Shown: positions 9,341 through 19,412 of the stretch, piece by piece
Layout of the letters: each line of letters begins with the position of its first letter
Position numbering within the stretch: position 1 is the first letter of the stretch
NCBI GenBank assembly: GCA_030704615.1
Contig: CM060731.1
Span: forward strand, 88,886,756 to 88,950,755
Direction of reading: 5' to 3'
Length of the DNA stretch: 64,000 bases
DNA from: Takakia lepidozioides
Lineage: Eukaryota > Streptophyta > Takakiopsida > Takakiales > Takakiaceae
The notes under the pieces: generated by a model
Database searches by the model: none
Seen by the model: the letters and a program-made list of their open reading frames with translations, nothing else
What the model was told of the DNA's origin: nothing
Program-made: the position numbers and the translations under genes

Positions 9341-11530
9341 ATGGTGAAGGACAAGGAGAAGGCGCCACCGAACGAGCAGAAATCGCCTGCCACTAAGGTA
9401 GGGAAGCTTGACAACGCTCCTGTCATTGACGGCCGTGTGACACGGTCCACTTGGTCCAAACTCACCAGCCCTATAGGCGGCTATGTGAGAGGACCAAGCC
9501 GTAAGGCCGTCGAGGCCTCCACGCCCTTGAAGGTTGAGGCTGGGGATGAGCCTCCACTTGAGGGTGGTGCACCCAATGTTCAGGCTGGGACGCCACCCCA
9601 CGGGCTGATGGAGGGCCCTGACTTTTACGCGGGGAAGCGCATTCTCAGATCTGCCGCCAGGTATGGGCAACTTGATCTTAGCCCCACCGCCAATGCCTTT
9701 TCCCTTTCTTCTGCAACCAAGAGGGCTTATAAGGGGGGGCCTCAGAAGGGGGTGGGTTCCTCCTCACCTTGGGAGAAGAGGGAGGCTTCAAAGGAGGCCG
9801 CAATGAGGTGAAAGGAGGAGGAAAGGAAGAGGGAAGAGGGAAATAAGGGGGCACGGGAAAGGGAGGGGGAAGAGGAGAGGGTGACACTGGCTATGGAGGG
9901 CCCCTTGCGAAGTCCGTCGCCTGAACGGTCAATGAAGAAGACCCTGGACTTTGGGGCGCCGCCTGCGAGCCTATTGGGTGCATGGGATAGGCTTCCACCC
10001 TTATTCCGAGAGGGCGTTATGGGGGGTGCAACACAAGCGGGGACCGAGGGCAACATTGAGGTCATGGACGCAAAGGTGAGCCTCTTTCCTTCACCTTTTT
10101 TCTTTCCTTTGCCTTTCATTTTGTTTCTGGTTTGTTTCTAATTTTGTGGGTTTTGTGTTAAGGAGCTTGGCGCATTCGTGGCTAAGCTTGTGGCAAGCAG
10201 TGGGATTGCCACCGACAAAGCAGGGACAGTGGTGGTGCCTACCCGTGGGGACGGTAAGAGGAAGAGGAGAAGACGTCATGTCCTCGAGGTTCCCCTAATC
10301 ATCAAGGAGGGTAGGGAAGTAGTGGAGGGGAAGGGGAAAGGACAGGCCCAGGAGAGGGAGCGTAAGAGAAAGAGGCGTAGAAGGAGAGAGGTGCAGCCGG
10401 GGGAGGGCACTAGTGGGGGAACAAAAGACAAGGGGGAGCTAGTTCGATGAGCGTGCAGCCGGTGGAGGGCATTAGCGGGGCAACAAAAGACAAGGGAGAG
10501 GTAGTTCAGAAGAGCGTGGACGAGGTAAAGACCTCGGGTCCCCGCAACCTTGATTTGCCAAAGATGAAGGTGCCCCCCTTAGAGACCAATAAGGTCGGTG
10601 ACCCCATTGGTGAGTATTGGGAGGCCATGAAAAAAGTAGCCTTCGACTTGGCGGCGAGGTGGTTCCCTTGGCATATTGATTTGCCATGCCAATCACATCG
10701 CCATAGGCGAGCATTCGTGCAAGCACTTGAGGGCACATTTCCGGGTGAGTGGAATGAGGGGAAGCTTTTGGAGCTGGTGGGAAAGAACCTCAAGGACAAG
10801 AGGTACCGTGCGCGACAAACCATTCGCAAGGCACTCAAGGTGGGGGTCGAACCAACGACCATGCCACATGGAATAACCAAGGTAAGACGCACTTCAGTTG
10901 TCATTGGTGTCTTTGAATGCATGTTCATTGCGGTATGGAGTTCATTAACATTTATAGTGTCTTTGTTGGGGCTGGACAGGAATCTTGGGAGGCTCTCATC
11001 GCAGGGGAGAGGGAAGAGCTGAAGGTGCAGATCTTCGCAAGGGGACGTGCGGCAACTGCAGCCCGCCTCGAGAAGTGTGCGGAATCAACACACAAGTGGG
11101 GCCCCGGCGGAAGCAAGAGTTTTGTCACCCGATTCGTAAGTGTTCTTTCTCTTGTCATACCCATTCTTCTTTTTTAGATTCTCCCTTCCATTATGAATTC
11201 TGGCCTGTCATTGCATTTGTATGTCATGTGCAGAAAAAGAAGTTTGAGAGGCCTCCCTCCGCCATCGAGCACAACTTTTGCAAGACTCAGGGGTGGAAGG
11301 CCCTTGTAGCCTCAATGGCCAAGACGCCACAATTGACGGAGGATAGTGCATCTGTAGGGGTGGGGATGGGTAGTTCAGTGGCTCGGCCGGATGGGGAAGA
11401 GCCAGTAGTAGGGGGTGGTTCGAAGGATGATGTAATCTCGGACTCGGCCTCATCATCCTCCAAATTGGAGGCCCAGCGTAGCTTGCATTCCTCGGACGAG
11501 TACACCTATGACTCAGGTGATGAGGAGTGA
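9341..11530 (+). pseudogene. CACTA (En/Spm) TNPA-like accessory protein gene, decayed
   Basis: I model four exons: 9341-10075, 10163-10881, 10980-11135 and 11234-11530. Introns have GT-AG ends and fall at phase 0. The start is the first ATG (MVKDKEKAPP). A TGA at 9809-9811 interrupts an otherwise open frame, and a one-base deletion near 10450 shifts frame inside a duplicated block. The C-terminal part (ESWEALIAGEREEL, later HKWGPGGSKSF) resembles the Transposase_24 (Ptta/En/Spm) family, which is probably TNPA-like and binds subterminal repeats. It ends in a Ser/Asp/Glu-rich tail. A subterminal-repeat region and candidate terminus follow directly. Family call is moderate; gene structure is visible. 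Confidence 0.6.
10388..10513 (+). repeat. In-gene tandem duplication of about 62 bp
   Basis: gtgcagccgg-ggagggca-tag-gggg-aacaaaagacaagg is repeated back to back. Copy 1 lacks one base relative to copy 2 at its end (ttcgatgagc versus ttcagaagagc), which creates the frameshift in the TNPA-like gene. Confidence 0.7.
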
Positions 11531-11769
11531 GGGATGGTTCCCAGTTAGAGACATGTAAAGGTAGTACTCGCTTTATGTATATATTTTTTCAGTTACCATT
11601 TCGATCCTCATTCTAACCTTAATGGACATGTGGATTCTAATCTAACCTATAGATTAGAATGCATGCATTTCATGCAAGCACGAGGCACACCCCATCCCCC
11701 AAGAAAACCCCAACCCCCGCCCCCCCCCAAAAAAACGAAAAAAAAAACCCCAAAACCCCACCCCAAATA

Positions 11770-12440
11770 CCAGCTAGCTACCCTCCCACCCAGCGACGCC
11801 GGCGCGACGGCCGGGTGTGACCAGCGACGCCGTTGCAATTCCCCGCCATCGCAACATGACCTGCCAACGTGGAGCTAGCGACGCCACGAAGGGGCTGCGT
11901 CGTTGTTGCGACTCCAGGGAGTCGCACACGAACGTGCCCTCCCATGGAGCTAGCGACGGCCCCCGGGGGCTGCGACGTCCCTGCGATTCCTGGGCGTCGC
12001 TACAGAACCTCCTTATCCATGGGGGACTAGCGACGCCCCCAAATGGCGGCGACGTCATGGCGATTCCCGGGCGCCGCCAGGCTGCGACGTTTTGGCGACG
12101 CCACCGCGTGGCTTATTCTGGGAATGGGCGACGTCCTTGCGACGGCCCCATGACGCAGGGGAAGGGATGGACCCCCCCTCCCTGCCCTTTGTTGCGACTC
12201 CTGGGAGTCGCCATATTGCGACGCCCCGGTGGGGTGGCGTCTTTTGGCCGTCGCTGGTCGTGGCTAGGTGGACCCGGGGGATTAGCGATTCCCTGAGGTC
12301 GCTAATCTGCAACGTTCCGGGAGCAACGTGGCAGCGACTTCCCGACGTCGCAATTTGTCCCCGGCGCGCCCCGGGCGCTGTAGTGTATTTTCGTCGCTAG
12401 GCGCGGCGTTTGGAGGTCGCTGAGGCATCGCTAAACCCCT
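11770..12440. repeat. GCGAC-rich subterminal repeat region of a CACTA-like element
   Basis: Dozens of GCGAC/GTCGC pentamers, many as small inverted pairs such as tgcgactcctgggagtcgcc, fill 650 bp just downstream of the TNPA-like gene. Dense short repeats near the ends are the known TNPA-binding architecture of En/Spm elements. No gene is visible. Confidence 0.55.
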
Positions 12441-12451
12441 CCCCCCCCCCC

Positions 12452-12468
12452 CCCCAAACGTAGTAGTG
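12452..12468. other. Candidate 3' terminus of the CACTA-like element
   Basis: ccccaaacgtagtagtg reads CACTACTACGTTTGGGG on the other strand, a CACTA-type end. PPR-derived sequence resumes at 12469 (caaagaggtgcat), so an insertion boundary here is plausible. I could not find the matching 5' end. Confidence 0.4.
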
Positions 12469-12530
12469 CAAAGAGGTGCATGGGGATATCATCAAAGCTG
12501 GAATTATACCAGAGTCATTCTGAACACAAC
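12469..12530 (+). pseudogene. PPR gene fragment
   Basis: aagaggtgcatggggatatcatcaaagctgg-type sequence translates as KEVHGDIIKAGI, the beginning of a typical plant PPR unit, and is followed after a few bases by an out-of-frame stop. It is cut on the left by the candidate transposon end. Confidence 0.6.
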
Positions 12531-12799
12531 CAGTAACCAATCCATTCATTGGCTGCATTGTTGTGTCAAAAATCCATGCGTAGACTAGAATCGACATGTT
12601 CAATGTTGGCAGGGAAAACTGTTCTTGCTGCCCAAAGCATGTGATAGTCACAAGCCTAGCAATTGTCTCTGAAAAGTGATGGATGACTGGTGCCTTGGTT
12701 ACAACATCCACCCTTGTCAACTATTGTGATGTTGCAATGAAATATACCTGCAACAGGCATTGATTAGAAGTTAGCTTTACTTCCATGTCAGCTGCTAGC

Positions 12800-13080
12800 A
12801 GCAAATCAAGGATGTATGCATGATTTGTGCAGAGTCATGGACTGCTGAAGAGCAGGGAGAGAGTGGGGGTCCAGATTCATCTAAGAAGGCTGGGTTTCAA
12901 GCTCCAGATTACCTATCGTTCCCTGTGGAAGGACAAGTACAAGAAACAGATGGTCAAGTGGAAGCCGCATCAGCAACGACACAATTGATAAAATCAGGCA
13001 TTGCTAATGAAGGCACCTTCTTCAACACATTTCACCTGTTTTTCCCTCTTATCAGACTTGGCACTCTATTTTCATGTTGA
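12800..13080 (+). pseudogene. OSB-like (PDF-motif) repeat copy, C-terminal half
   Basis: This is one copy of a dispersed unit found again at 29.9, 30.5, 32.3 and 35.3 kb. Better copies read PDFKLQITYDSMWINSYKKP and VDGQLEAA, like the plant-specific PDF motif of organellar ssDNA-binding OSB proteins. Here the motif has drifted. It is followed by the shared tail with ttcttcaacacatttca and ccctcttatcag. This copy is split from its right neighbour by the CACTA insertion at 13187. Confidence 0.5.
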
Positions 13081-13186
13081 ATTTTGCAAGTTAGCTGGTT
13101 GAGTGAACCATTTGATATTTGGAGTGAGTGACATGATACTGCCAATGTGACAACAGGTTCAAGTATCCAAAAACAGGCAACAGAGA

Positions 13187-13215
13187 CACTAGAAGAAAAA
13201 CGCGGAATAACCACT
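13187..13215 (+). repeat. Left terminal inverted repeat of the CACTA element
   Basis: It starts CACTAGAAG and is identical over 29 bp to the reverse complement of 32093-32121. It is preceded by TSD aga. Confidence 0.9.
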
Positions 13216-14150
13216 GGCCCCCTTAACCACTCTTGTCTTTTATCACTCTATAAATCACTCCAAGTAATGGTAACCACTGGTCAGTGGTTAATTCCGATGA
13301 AATGCCACGGTGGCATCAACCAGCGAGTAATCCACGTGTAATATTTAATTTTATATTTATTATTCAACATTTGGTCAAATATTTATATTAATAATGATAA
13401 TATCCGACATGGACGGGTACAGTGATAAATTATGAGTGGTTAAAGACACCTCAGTGATGGGAAGTGGTTGAAACCACTTTCTACTCCATGTGTAATATTT
13501 TTTTTTAAAGATTTTTATCATTTCAAAATATATTATTCCACGTGGACGAGGATAGTATACGTAGATCTGGAGTGGTTAAAGACCCCCTAGTGATTGGTAC
13601 CACTTGCACAGTGGTGGAATGTGAGTGGTTAAGACCCTTTTGTAACTGGAACCACTCTTCAAGTGGGCACTTGTGAGTGGTTACATACACGTGAGTGATT
13701 GGTACTACTTCTGTGGTGGGTTGTGAGTGGTTGAAGACACCTGAGTGATGGGAGGTGATTGAAACCACTTGCTACTCCACGTGAAATAATTCAATTTTTA
13801 TTTAAGATTTATCATTTCAAAATATATTTAATTATGAACTATATTATTCCACGTGGACGGGGACAGCATACGTAGATCTGGAGTGGTTAAAGACCCCCAT
13901 TGATTGGTACCACTTTGAGAGTGGTGTAGAGTGAGTGGTTACAGACCATTTAGTAACTGGAACCACTCGGCGAGTGGTTGGAACCACTCGGCTAGTGGTT
14001 ACGCGTTAGTGATTACATACACACCAATGATTGGTATTACTTTTGTGGTGAAGAACTTTAGTGGTTTGTGTGTTGATGGAAAACCCAAAATCCATCAATC
14101 TATCGCTACATTCATCCATCCAGTCATGAGTGAGGGGACTTAGCGTTTTT
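13216..14150. repeat. Left subterminal repeats (GAGTGGTTA/ACCACT)
   Basis: About 900 bp with many copies of gagtggtta, ggaaccactc and related inverted pairs, interspersed with AT-rich sequence. This matches the CACTA pattern of transposase-binding repeats near the ends. Two longer blocks repeat as well: the cacgtggacg-gga/ag-agtatacgtagatctggagtgg unit occurs at about 13,540 and 13,850. No gene is seen. Confidence 0.65.
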
Positions 14151-14267
14151 TTGGTCTTCCCTGCCATTGTGACATCTGTTTGTTTTCTTTGTGTCGAGTT
14201 TGATCGTGAAAGACAAACATGACAGAGCTATGTTTGTTTCTTATAGTGTCGAGTCTGATCATGAGAG

Positions 14268-14612
14268 ACGACGAGCGGAGCTGGTGGGATAGGGACAGAC
14301 ATGAACTCAAGACCTAGAATCGGGGCATGAAGGTGTGCACGATGGTGGGACAACCGCGATCGCAAGGTGTGGCTTTTTCTCAATGTACAATGACGAGCGA
14401 AGCTGGTGGGATAGGGGGCAGACATGGACTCAAGACCTAGAATTGGGGCATGAAGGCGTGCACGATGTTGGGACAACCGCGATCGCAAGGTGTGGCTTTT
14501 CTCAATGTACAATGACGAGCGGAGCTGGTGGGATAGGGGGCAGACAGGGACTCAAGCCCTAGAATCGGGGCATGAAGGCATGCACGATGGTGGGACAACC
14601 GCGATCGCGGGG
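14268..14612 (+). repeat. Three tandem copies of a 122-bp unit with a WWDNR motif
   Basis: Units start near 14,268, 14,391 and 14,513 with gacgagcg-agctggtggg. Each holds a segment translating RWWDNRDRKVW, like the central WWDNR of the OSB PDF motif. A fourth related copy lies at 29,482-29,530. The frames are not maintained across units, so these are amplified gene debris, not a protein. Confidence 0.6.
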
Positions 14613-15453
14613 TTTGATACTCATGGGAGAAGGAACAACATTCTGAATTACAATAGGAGGTCATGAAAGTGCTTGAGTGCTATGGAATGGGTGTCTCTGC
14701 TGGTGAAGTGTTGCTGGTGTACTGCCTTTAGATGTTGCTCATGCCAGCGGTACAATCATTAAAGTAGGGGATGTCTTGTGTGAAGAGATGGTGAAAGGAT
14801 TGTTGAACATCTGCTGAACTTAGTTGGAAGGAGGACACAAATGAAGGATAGTGGGGAAGGATGCCAATGACATATGAAGAGGGCAATGTACCTACTATGG
14901 GGGTAGGCTGTAGCTTTTCTGAAAGAAGATATCAGTTGGCATGCATTTGTTCCCTACTGCTTGTATCAATCAGCTTAGGAACATTCATAGACTGAGATCT
15001 ACAATCAGTGGGGCATAAGGGTCTTTCAAATAGTTAAAATGCAGTTTTAAGGAGGAGTTAAAAGTGGGGGCTCTGTGATATCATGCCCTCTTCATGCAAA
15101 GGGAAAGAGAAGAGAAATCTGAAATAGAGAAGCTAGGGTTTTGCATTTTCATTTAAGTAGATGTGAATGATGTCAAAACACCATGCATCAATGTACAATC
15201 CATGGGCAGGATATGAAGGGGTAGCAATGTCATGGCAAAGGGGATCTATTTCTTAGATAGCTGTAGTATTAATAAAGAAGGAAAAGGAGAGCTCATGTGT
15301 AGAAACTAGGGCCTTTGCATTAAGATTTACAGTAGAGTAAGTGGCAGACATATTTCTGCATCACTTACCTAGTCCAAGTATGGGCCAGTGGGGTATCTCT
15401 GATATGTTTACACTGTGGATAGGATCGGAATCTGTATAAGGATCAGAATGTAC
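14613..15453. other. No gene recognised (CACTA interior)
   Basis: No coding signature. This sequence continues at 28,212 after the nested retrotransposon: gaatgtac|accctgtg is the uninterrupted junction. Confidence 0.5.
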
Positions 15454-16482
15454 TGTTAGAGGACTGTCGGGGACTTAGACACTTATACGGGATCTGTAGG
15501 GTACCCTTAATTTTTGCACAGACTGAGACCAACAGGAGCCTTAGGGGTGACAGCAGCGCACTGTAGAGGGGGGCAACACAGCCAACACAGCCCGTCATAG
15601 TCGTCACAGCCAACACAGCCAACACAGCCCGTCACAGTCGTCACAGCCAACACAGCCAACACAGCCCGTCACAGTCGTCACAGCCAACACAGCCAACACA
15701 GCCCGTCACAGTCGTCACAGCCGACACAACCAACACAGCCCGTCACAGTCGTCACAGCAAACACAGCCGACACAGCCGACACAGCCCGGCACAGCCACAC
15801 AGCCAGTCACAGCCCGTCACAGTTTCACACAGCCAGTCACAGCTTGACACAGCTGTCACGATCATAGGGAACGAAGAGTAGGACAGGGAACGACTGTGGG
15901 GAACAACACCTGCGAAGGGAACATGTTAGTTCACAGACACGGTTAGTGAGGGAAACGGTTAGAACCGCGGAGAGGAAGATAAAGGGAGAAACGGGGAATT
16001 GAGGGACATCATTCGGAGGAGGACTTCTTGGTGATAGAGGAGAGGGGATCGGGCAGAGATGAAGAACGGAAGTGAAGATAGAGAGATGATGAGTAGATGC
16101 TTGATATAGGCAAGGCTGTAATGATATTGTAGAGCAGATTAGAGACACAATGGCTTCGGCCTGATACCTGATAAATCATAATCGGATACTTTTACGATAC
16201 AATCACACTGTGTAGAGAGATCTGAGTGAAGCTGTGAAATGAATGGATGAGCTGATGGAATCCAATAGATTGATAAAGCAAACTGATACTTAATTATCAA
16301 TGGTAAGATAACTAACATGAATACCAAAAGGGAAACAAATAGGAAACACCCCCATGATACACTAGCTGTAGGTCATGACTGATTGTTCTGCGCGGGCTGA
16401 GTACTTAGAGATTTCCAACTCTTCTATCTTGGAGTTTCCGCCTCGAATAGCGAAGGGATGGGTGAGTAAAAGCCGCGCGACA
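15454..16482 (+). repeat. 5' LTR
   Basis: 1029 bp, TG...CA. Positions 15,575-15,850 hold a degenerate tandem array of cacagcc-aacacagcc/gtcacagtc. The 42-bp length difference from the 3' LTR lies mainly in this array. Confidence 0.92.
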
Positions 16483-17070
16483 TTTGGCGACCATACTGGG
16501 GACCTGGGACATGAACAACCAGATGTGACAGGCATCTGGTGGGATCATGGTGGTTGGACCATTAAAGAATTTGAAGTGAATCAAATTCCCTGTGGAACGA
16601 AGGAAGAAAGATTGTCCAAACAATTCTTTCAAAGGTTCTTGGAATTGCCAGACGGTTGTAAAGAAAATATTCTTAAACGAGTGCATGATGCTGATCCAGA
16701 ATGGGGTCTGGAGAAAGGAGTGATAAAGATTTATCAGGTAGCCTGTAGAGGAAGAGCACGTTGGTTACCAACATTGGTTTATGTGATAGCATTGCTATCC
16801 ATTAAACGAGTAGAGTTTGAAGGCTGGGAAGAAAGAAAGGTGAATGTTTATACTCATATGCATGAAGAGCTTGTACTGGTAAAGAATTGGATTCCAAAGG
16901 ATATTTTGTGGATCAAACTCACACCAAGAACAGCTTTTCAGACTTGTTTGCCATATGGTTATATGGTAACGGAGACTTCAAGTATAGCCAAGGGTGCATT
17001 GAAGCTTGAAAGAAACCCAGGCATATACGAGAGATATTACAGAAGAGAGTTTTGGTTATTGCCACATTAA
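16375..17070 (+). CDS. ORF1 upstream of gag, unknown function
   Basis: 231 codons; the first ATG lies inside the LTR, and the element-specific part begins after 16,483. It contains IWWDHGGWTIKEFEV and a leucine-rich middle (RWLPTLVYVIALLSIKRVEF), with no zinc finger, protease or transmembrane segment I can name. Position matches ORF1 of Tat/Ogre-type elements, whose role is also unknown. It ends 21 bases before the next ATG at 17,092. Confidence 0.6.
   Translation: MTDCSARAEYLEISNSSILEFPPRIAKGWVSKSRATFGDHTGDLGHEQPDVTGIWWDHGGWTIKEFEVNQIPCGTKEERLSKQFFQRFLELPDGCKENILKRVHDADPEWGLEKGVIKIYQVACRGRARWLPTLVYVIALLSIKRVEFEGWEERKVNVYTHMHEELVLVKNWIPKDILWIKLTPRTAFQTCLPYGYMVTETSSIAKGALKLERNPGIYERYYRREFWLLPH
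16484..16502 (+). other. Primer-binding site region
   Basis: ttggcgaccatactgggga lies one base after the LTR. This TGGCG...TGGGGA form is common in Tat/Athila-type plant elements. The exact primer tRNA is not assigned. Confidence 0.55.
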
Positions 17071-17091
17071 AAGAAATGAAAGACATGGGAC

Positions 17092-17784
17092 ATGAGTGAT
17101 GAAAGAGAAGCTAGACGACAGAGATATTCAGCAAAAAGAGAAAGCTATCTGAAAGCTAATTATCCATATCTTTGGGAGAGAGGAATAGACATAGGGGAAT
17201 CATCTGGACCTCTCACACCATTAAGATCAAAGAGTGCATCACCTATACCGGAAGAACTAGAGTTGGATGCCACTCCTTCTGTTTCTTTGCAAGAAAGATT
17301 AAGGGAATTGGTACAGGAAGAAGATCAATCACGAGGTGAAAGATCTGAGGTACATCCTTGGATAAAAGACTTGACAGAAATCTTTGATAAGAGTTGGCAT
17401 GGAACACCAAAAGCAGGAACTCCAGTTTCTGAAGCAGAAGGTGAAGAAGGAGAAGAGGATGTGGCAGAGCCAACGGAGAGTTCAGACTCTCCAACACCAT
17501 TACAGTTGAGTTACATGAGTGAAGAAGAAACCCAAGGGCAGAACTTGGAGGATGAAAACAGAGAGAAGAAATTAGAAGAGGAAGAATATGAAGAAGTAGA
17601 CCCAACAGCTGAGGTTGAGACTACAACCAGGACATCCCAACCCGTTGGACCTGGATCAAGTGGAGCACTTGGATCACAGGCCAACGAAGGTGTCGGCTCA
17701 GGGGGATCAGGCGGGCTGCCTGGATCTGGCTCTGGGGGACAGGGAGTGTGGGAAGTAGTGCAACTGAAGCTGGGAATACTGTGA
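17092..17784 (+). CDS. gag: Gag N-terminal region (acidic/Pro-Gly-rich)
   Basis: 230 codons starting MSDEREARRQRYSAKRE. It is mostly Glu/Ser/Pro rich with a Gly-Ser linker near the end (GSGGSGGLPGSGSGGQG). It overlaps the capsid frame by 37 bases in another frame, so gag is either split by a one-base frame change near 17,745 or read by frameshifting. It is probably the N-terminal extension of Gag. Confidence 0.6.
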   Translation: MSDEREARRQRYSAKRESYLKANYPYLWERGIDIGESSGPLTPLRSKSASPIPEELELDATPSVSLQERLRELVQEEDQSRGERSEVHPWIKDLTEIFDKSWHGTPKAGTPVSEAEGEEGEEDVAEPTESSDSPTPLQLSYMSEEETQGQNLEDENREKKLEEEEYEEVDPTAEVETTTRTSQPVGPGSSGALGSQANEGVGSGGSGGLPGSGSGGQGVWEVVQLKLGIL

Positions 17785-19412
17785 ATATCGTGGGGCCAGA
17801 AGCAAGGAGTGCTCAAGGGCCACCACTTGGTGGAAGATCCACCACAAAAACAACAGGTCCAGAAGGACCAGCACCAGCAAGGGTGCCAGCACCTGTCAGT
17901 GGGCAGAAGGTAGGGCCACAGATGGCGTTACAACCAACACGGGCAAAACCACCCTTTCCAATATATTCAGGAAAAGGGGATCCCGATGTACACATTAGCC
18001 AATTTGAGCACATGTGTATAGTGAACAATGAGAATGGCGATGATGCCAAGATGAGACTGTTTCCTTGTTCACTTATCAAGAAAGCAAGTGAATGGTATGC
18101 AAGATTCCCTGATAATCATTTCCTAACCTGGAATGGCTTGAATACAGCATTTCGAAATAGGTTCAGGACAAGTAAAACTGAGGATGAAGTGTATGGAAGT
18201 TTACAACAGCTGAAGCAGAAGAAGCATGAAACTGTTGAAGAGTATATGGAGAAGATGGAATTGATGATGAAAAAGCTGGCTGCAGTACCAGCGCCCGGGT
18301 TACAGAAGACTTGGTTTGTGAGTGGACTAAGACCAGAGTTGCAAAAGAAAGTGGATATGTTACCCCATAATACAGTGGAGGAGGCATTTGAAACTGCGAA
18401 CAGAATTGAGCAATTGGGAATGCTCAGGAGAGAGAAAAAAGAAGATGAGGACTCTGAGGATGAGTCAGATGAAGAAGAAGAGCAAGAACTAAAAAGAAAG
18501 AGTAAGAGAAAGGAGAAGTTGAAGAGGGATAACTATGAAAAAAAATTGGAAGAAATCTTGAAGAAGTATGCCACAGAGGCTGCAACACATTGGAGGAAGG
18601 GTGTATGGTGTGCAAAGTGCCAGAATGAAGGCCATACCACCACAGAATGCCACATGAAGGAGAAACATTGTACTATCTGTAAAATGGATAACCATTCTAC
18701 TGAGAATTGTTACTACAACAGAAGGACAGCTGCAAGAGAACCTAGGCAAGTAAGGGTGCATCAGGTGCAGCCCCAGCCAAGAAGAAACAATGATCAGGAC
18801 CACTATGGTAGGTCTGGTGGTTATAACAATGGCATGGAAGGGAGAGGTAATTCAAGAGGGAATTACCAAGGAAATTCCAGAGGCAACTATCAGGGTAATC
18901 CAAGGGGGAATTACCAGCCCGGGAATCAGGATTATAGAAATAATCCAAGAACAGACCAAGGGCGAGGACCCAATGGTGAAGAGCTATGTTACTATTGTAA
19001 TCAGCCAGGACATCGCAAGGCAGCCTGTTCATTCTGGATAAGACACCAGAATGAGATGAGAGCTCCTGTGAATGAGGGCCCAGTGGTGGCAGCTCACATG
19101 GTTAGGCCATGTGTTGTACCAGAAGTAAGTACAATGATAGTAACAAGAAGTAAAGCCAAACTAATACCTCCAGTAGAAGAGGAAGAAGATGAGACTGGAA
19201 GTGGCAATGATATGCCTGAAGATGAAGAGACTTGGAAAGATGAGAAGGAACTGCACAAGGAAGTGGCAGATACTATAAGGGAAATGCAAAAGAGTACTGA
19301 TATTCCTGTGGCAGATTCCTCTGATTCGGATGGAGAAAAAGAAGGGAGTGAGGAAGAAAGGAAAAAGAAGATGCAGACATGCAAAGTAATGAAGAGACTT
19401 TGGCTGAAGTAA
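17748..19412 (+). CDS. gag: Gag capsid and nucleocapsid
   Basis: The frame contains a retrotransposon Gag capsid domain (about residues 70-220, with KKASEWYARFP and TVEEYMEKMELMMKKL) and a Lys/Glu-rich linker. Zinc-knuckle sequences are CAKCQNEGHTTTEC (288), CTICKMDNHSTENC (308) and CYYCNQPGHRKAAC (414), the first and third clear CCHC. An RGN-rich repeat (SRGNYQGNSRGNYQ type) lies between. Gag assembles the particle and packages RNA. No ATG begins this frame; it continues from the preceding frame. Confidence 0.85.
   Translation: MGSSATEAGNTVNIVGPEARSAQGPPLGGRSTTKTTGPEGPAPARVPAPVSGQKVGPQMALQPTRAKPPFPIYSGKGDPDVHISQFEHMCIVNNENGDDAKMRLFPCSLIKKASEWYARFPDNHFLTWNGLNTAFRNRFRTSKTEDEVYGSLQQLKQKKHETVEEYMEKMELMMKKLAAVPAPGLQKTWFVSGLRPELQKKVDMLPHNTVEEAFETANRIEQLGMLRREKKEDEDSEDESDEEEEQELKRKSKRKEKLKRDNYEKKLEEILKKYATEAATHWRKGVWCAKCQNEGHTTTECHMKEKHCTICKMDNHSTENCYYNRRTAAREPRQVRVHQVQPQPRRNNDQDHYGRSGGYNNGMEGRGNSRGNYQGNSRGNYQGNPRGNYQPGNQDYRNNPRTDQGRGPNGEELCYYCNQPGHRKAACSFWIRHQNEMRAPVNEGPVVAAHMVRPCVVPEVSTMIVTRSKAKLIPPVEEEEDETGSGNDMPEDEETWKDEKELHKEVADTIREMQKSTDIPVADSSDSDGEKEGSEEERKKKMQTCKVMKRLWLK

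Noticed and set aside
15575-15850. CRISPR-like or satellite array
   Set aside because: Units are short and degenerate without unique spacers and lie within an LTR of a plant retrotransposon.
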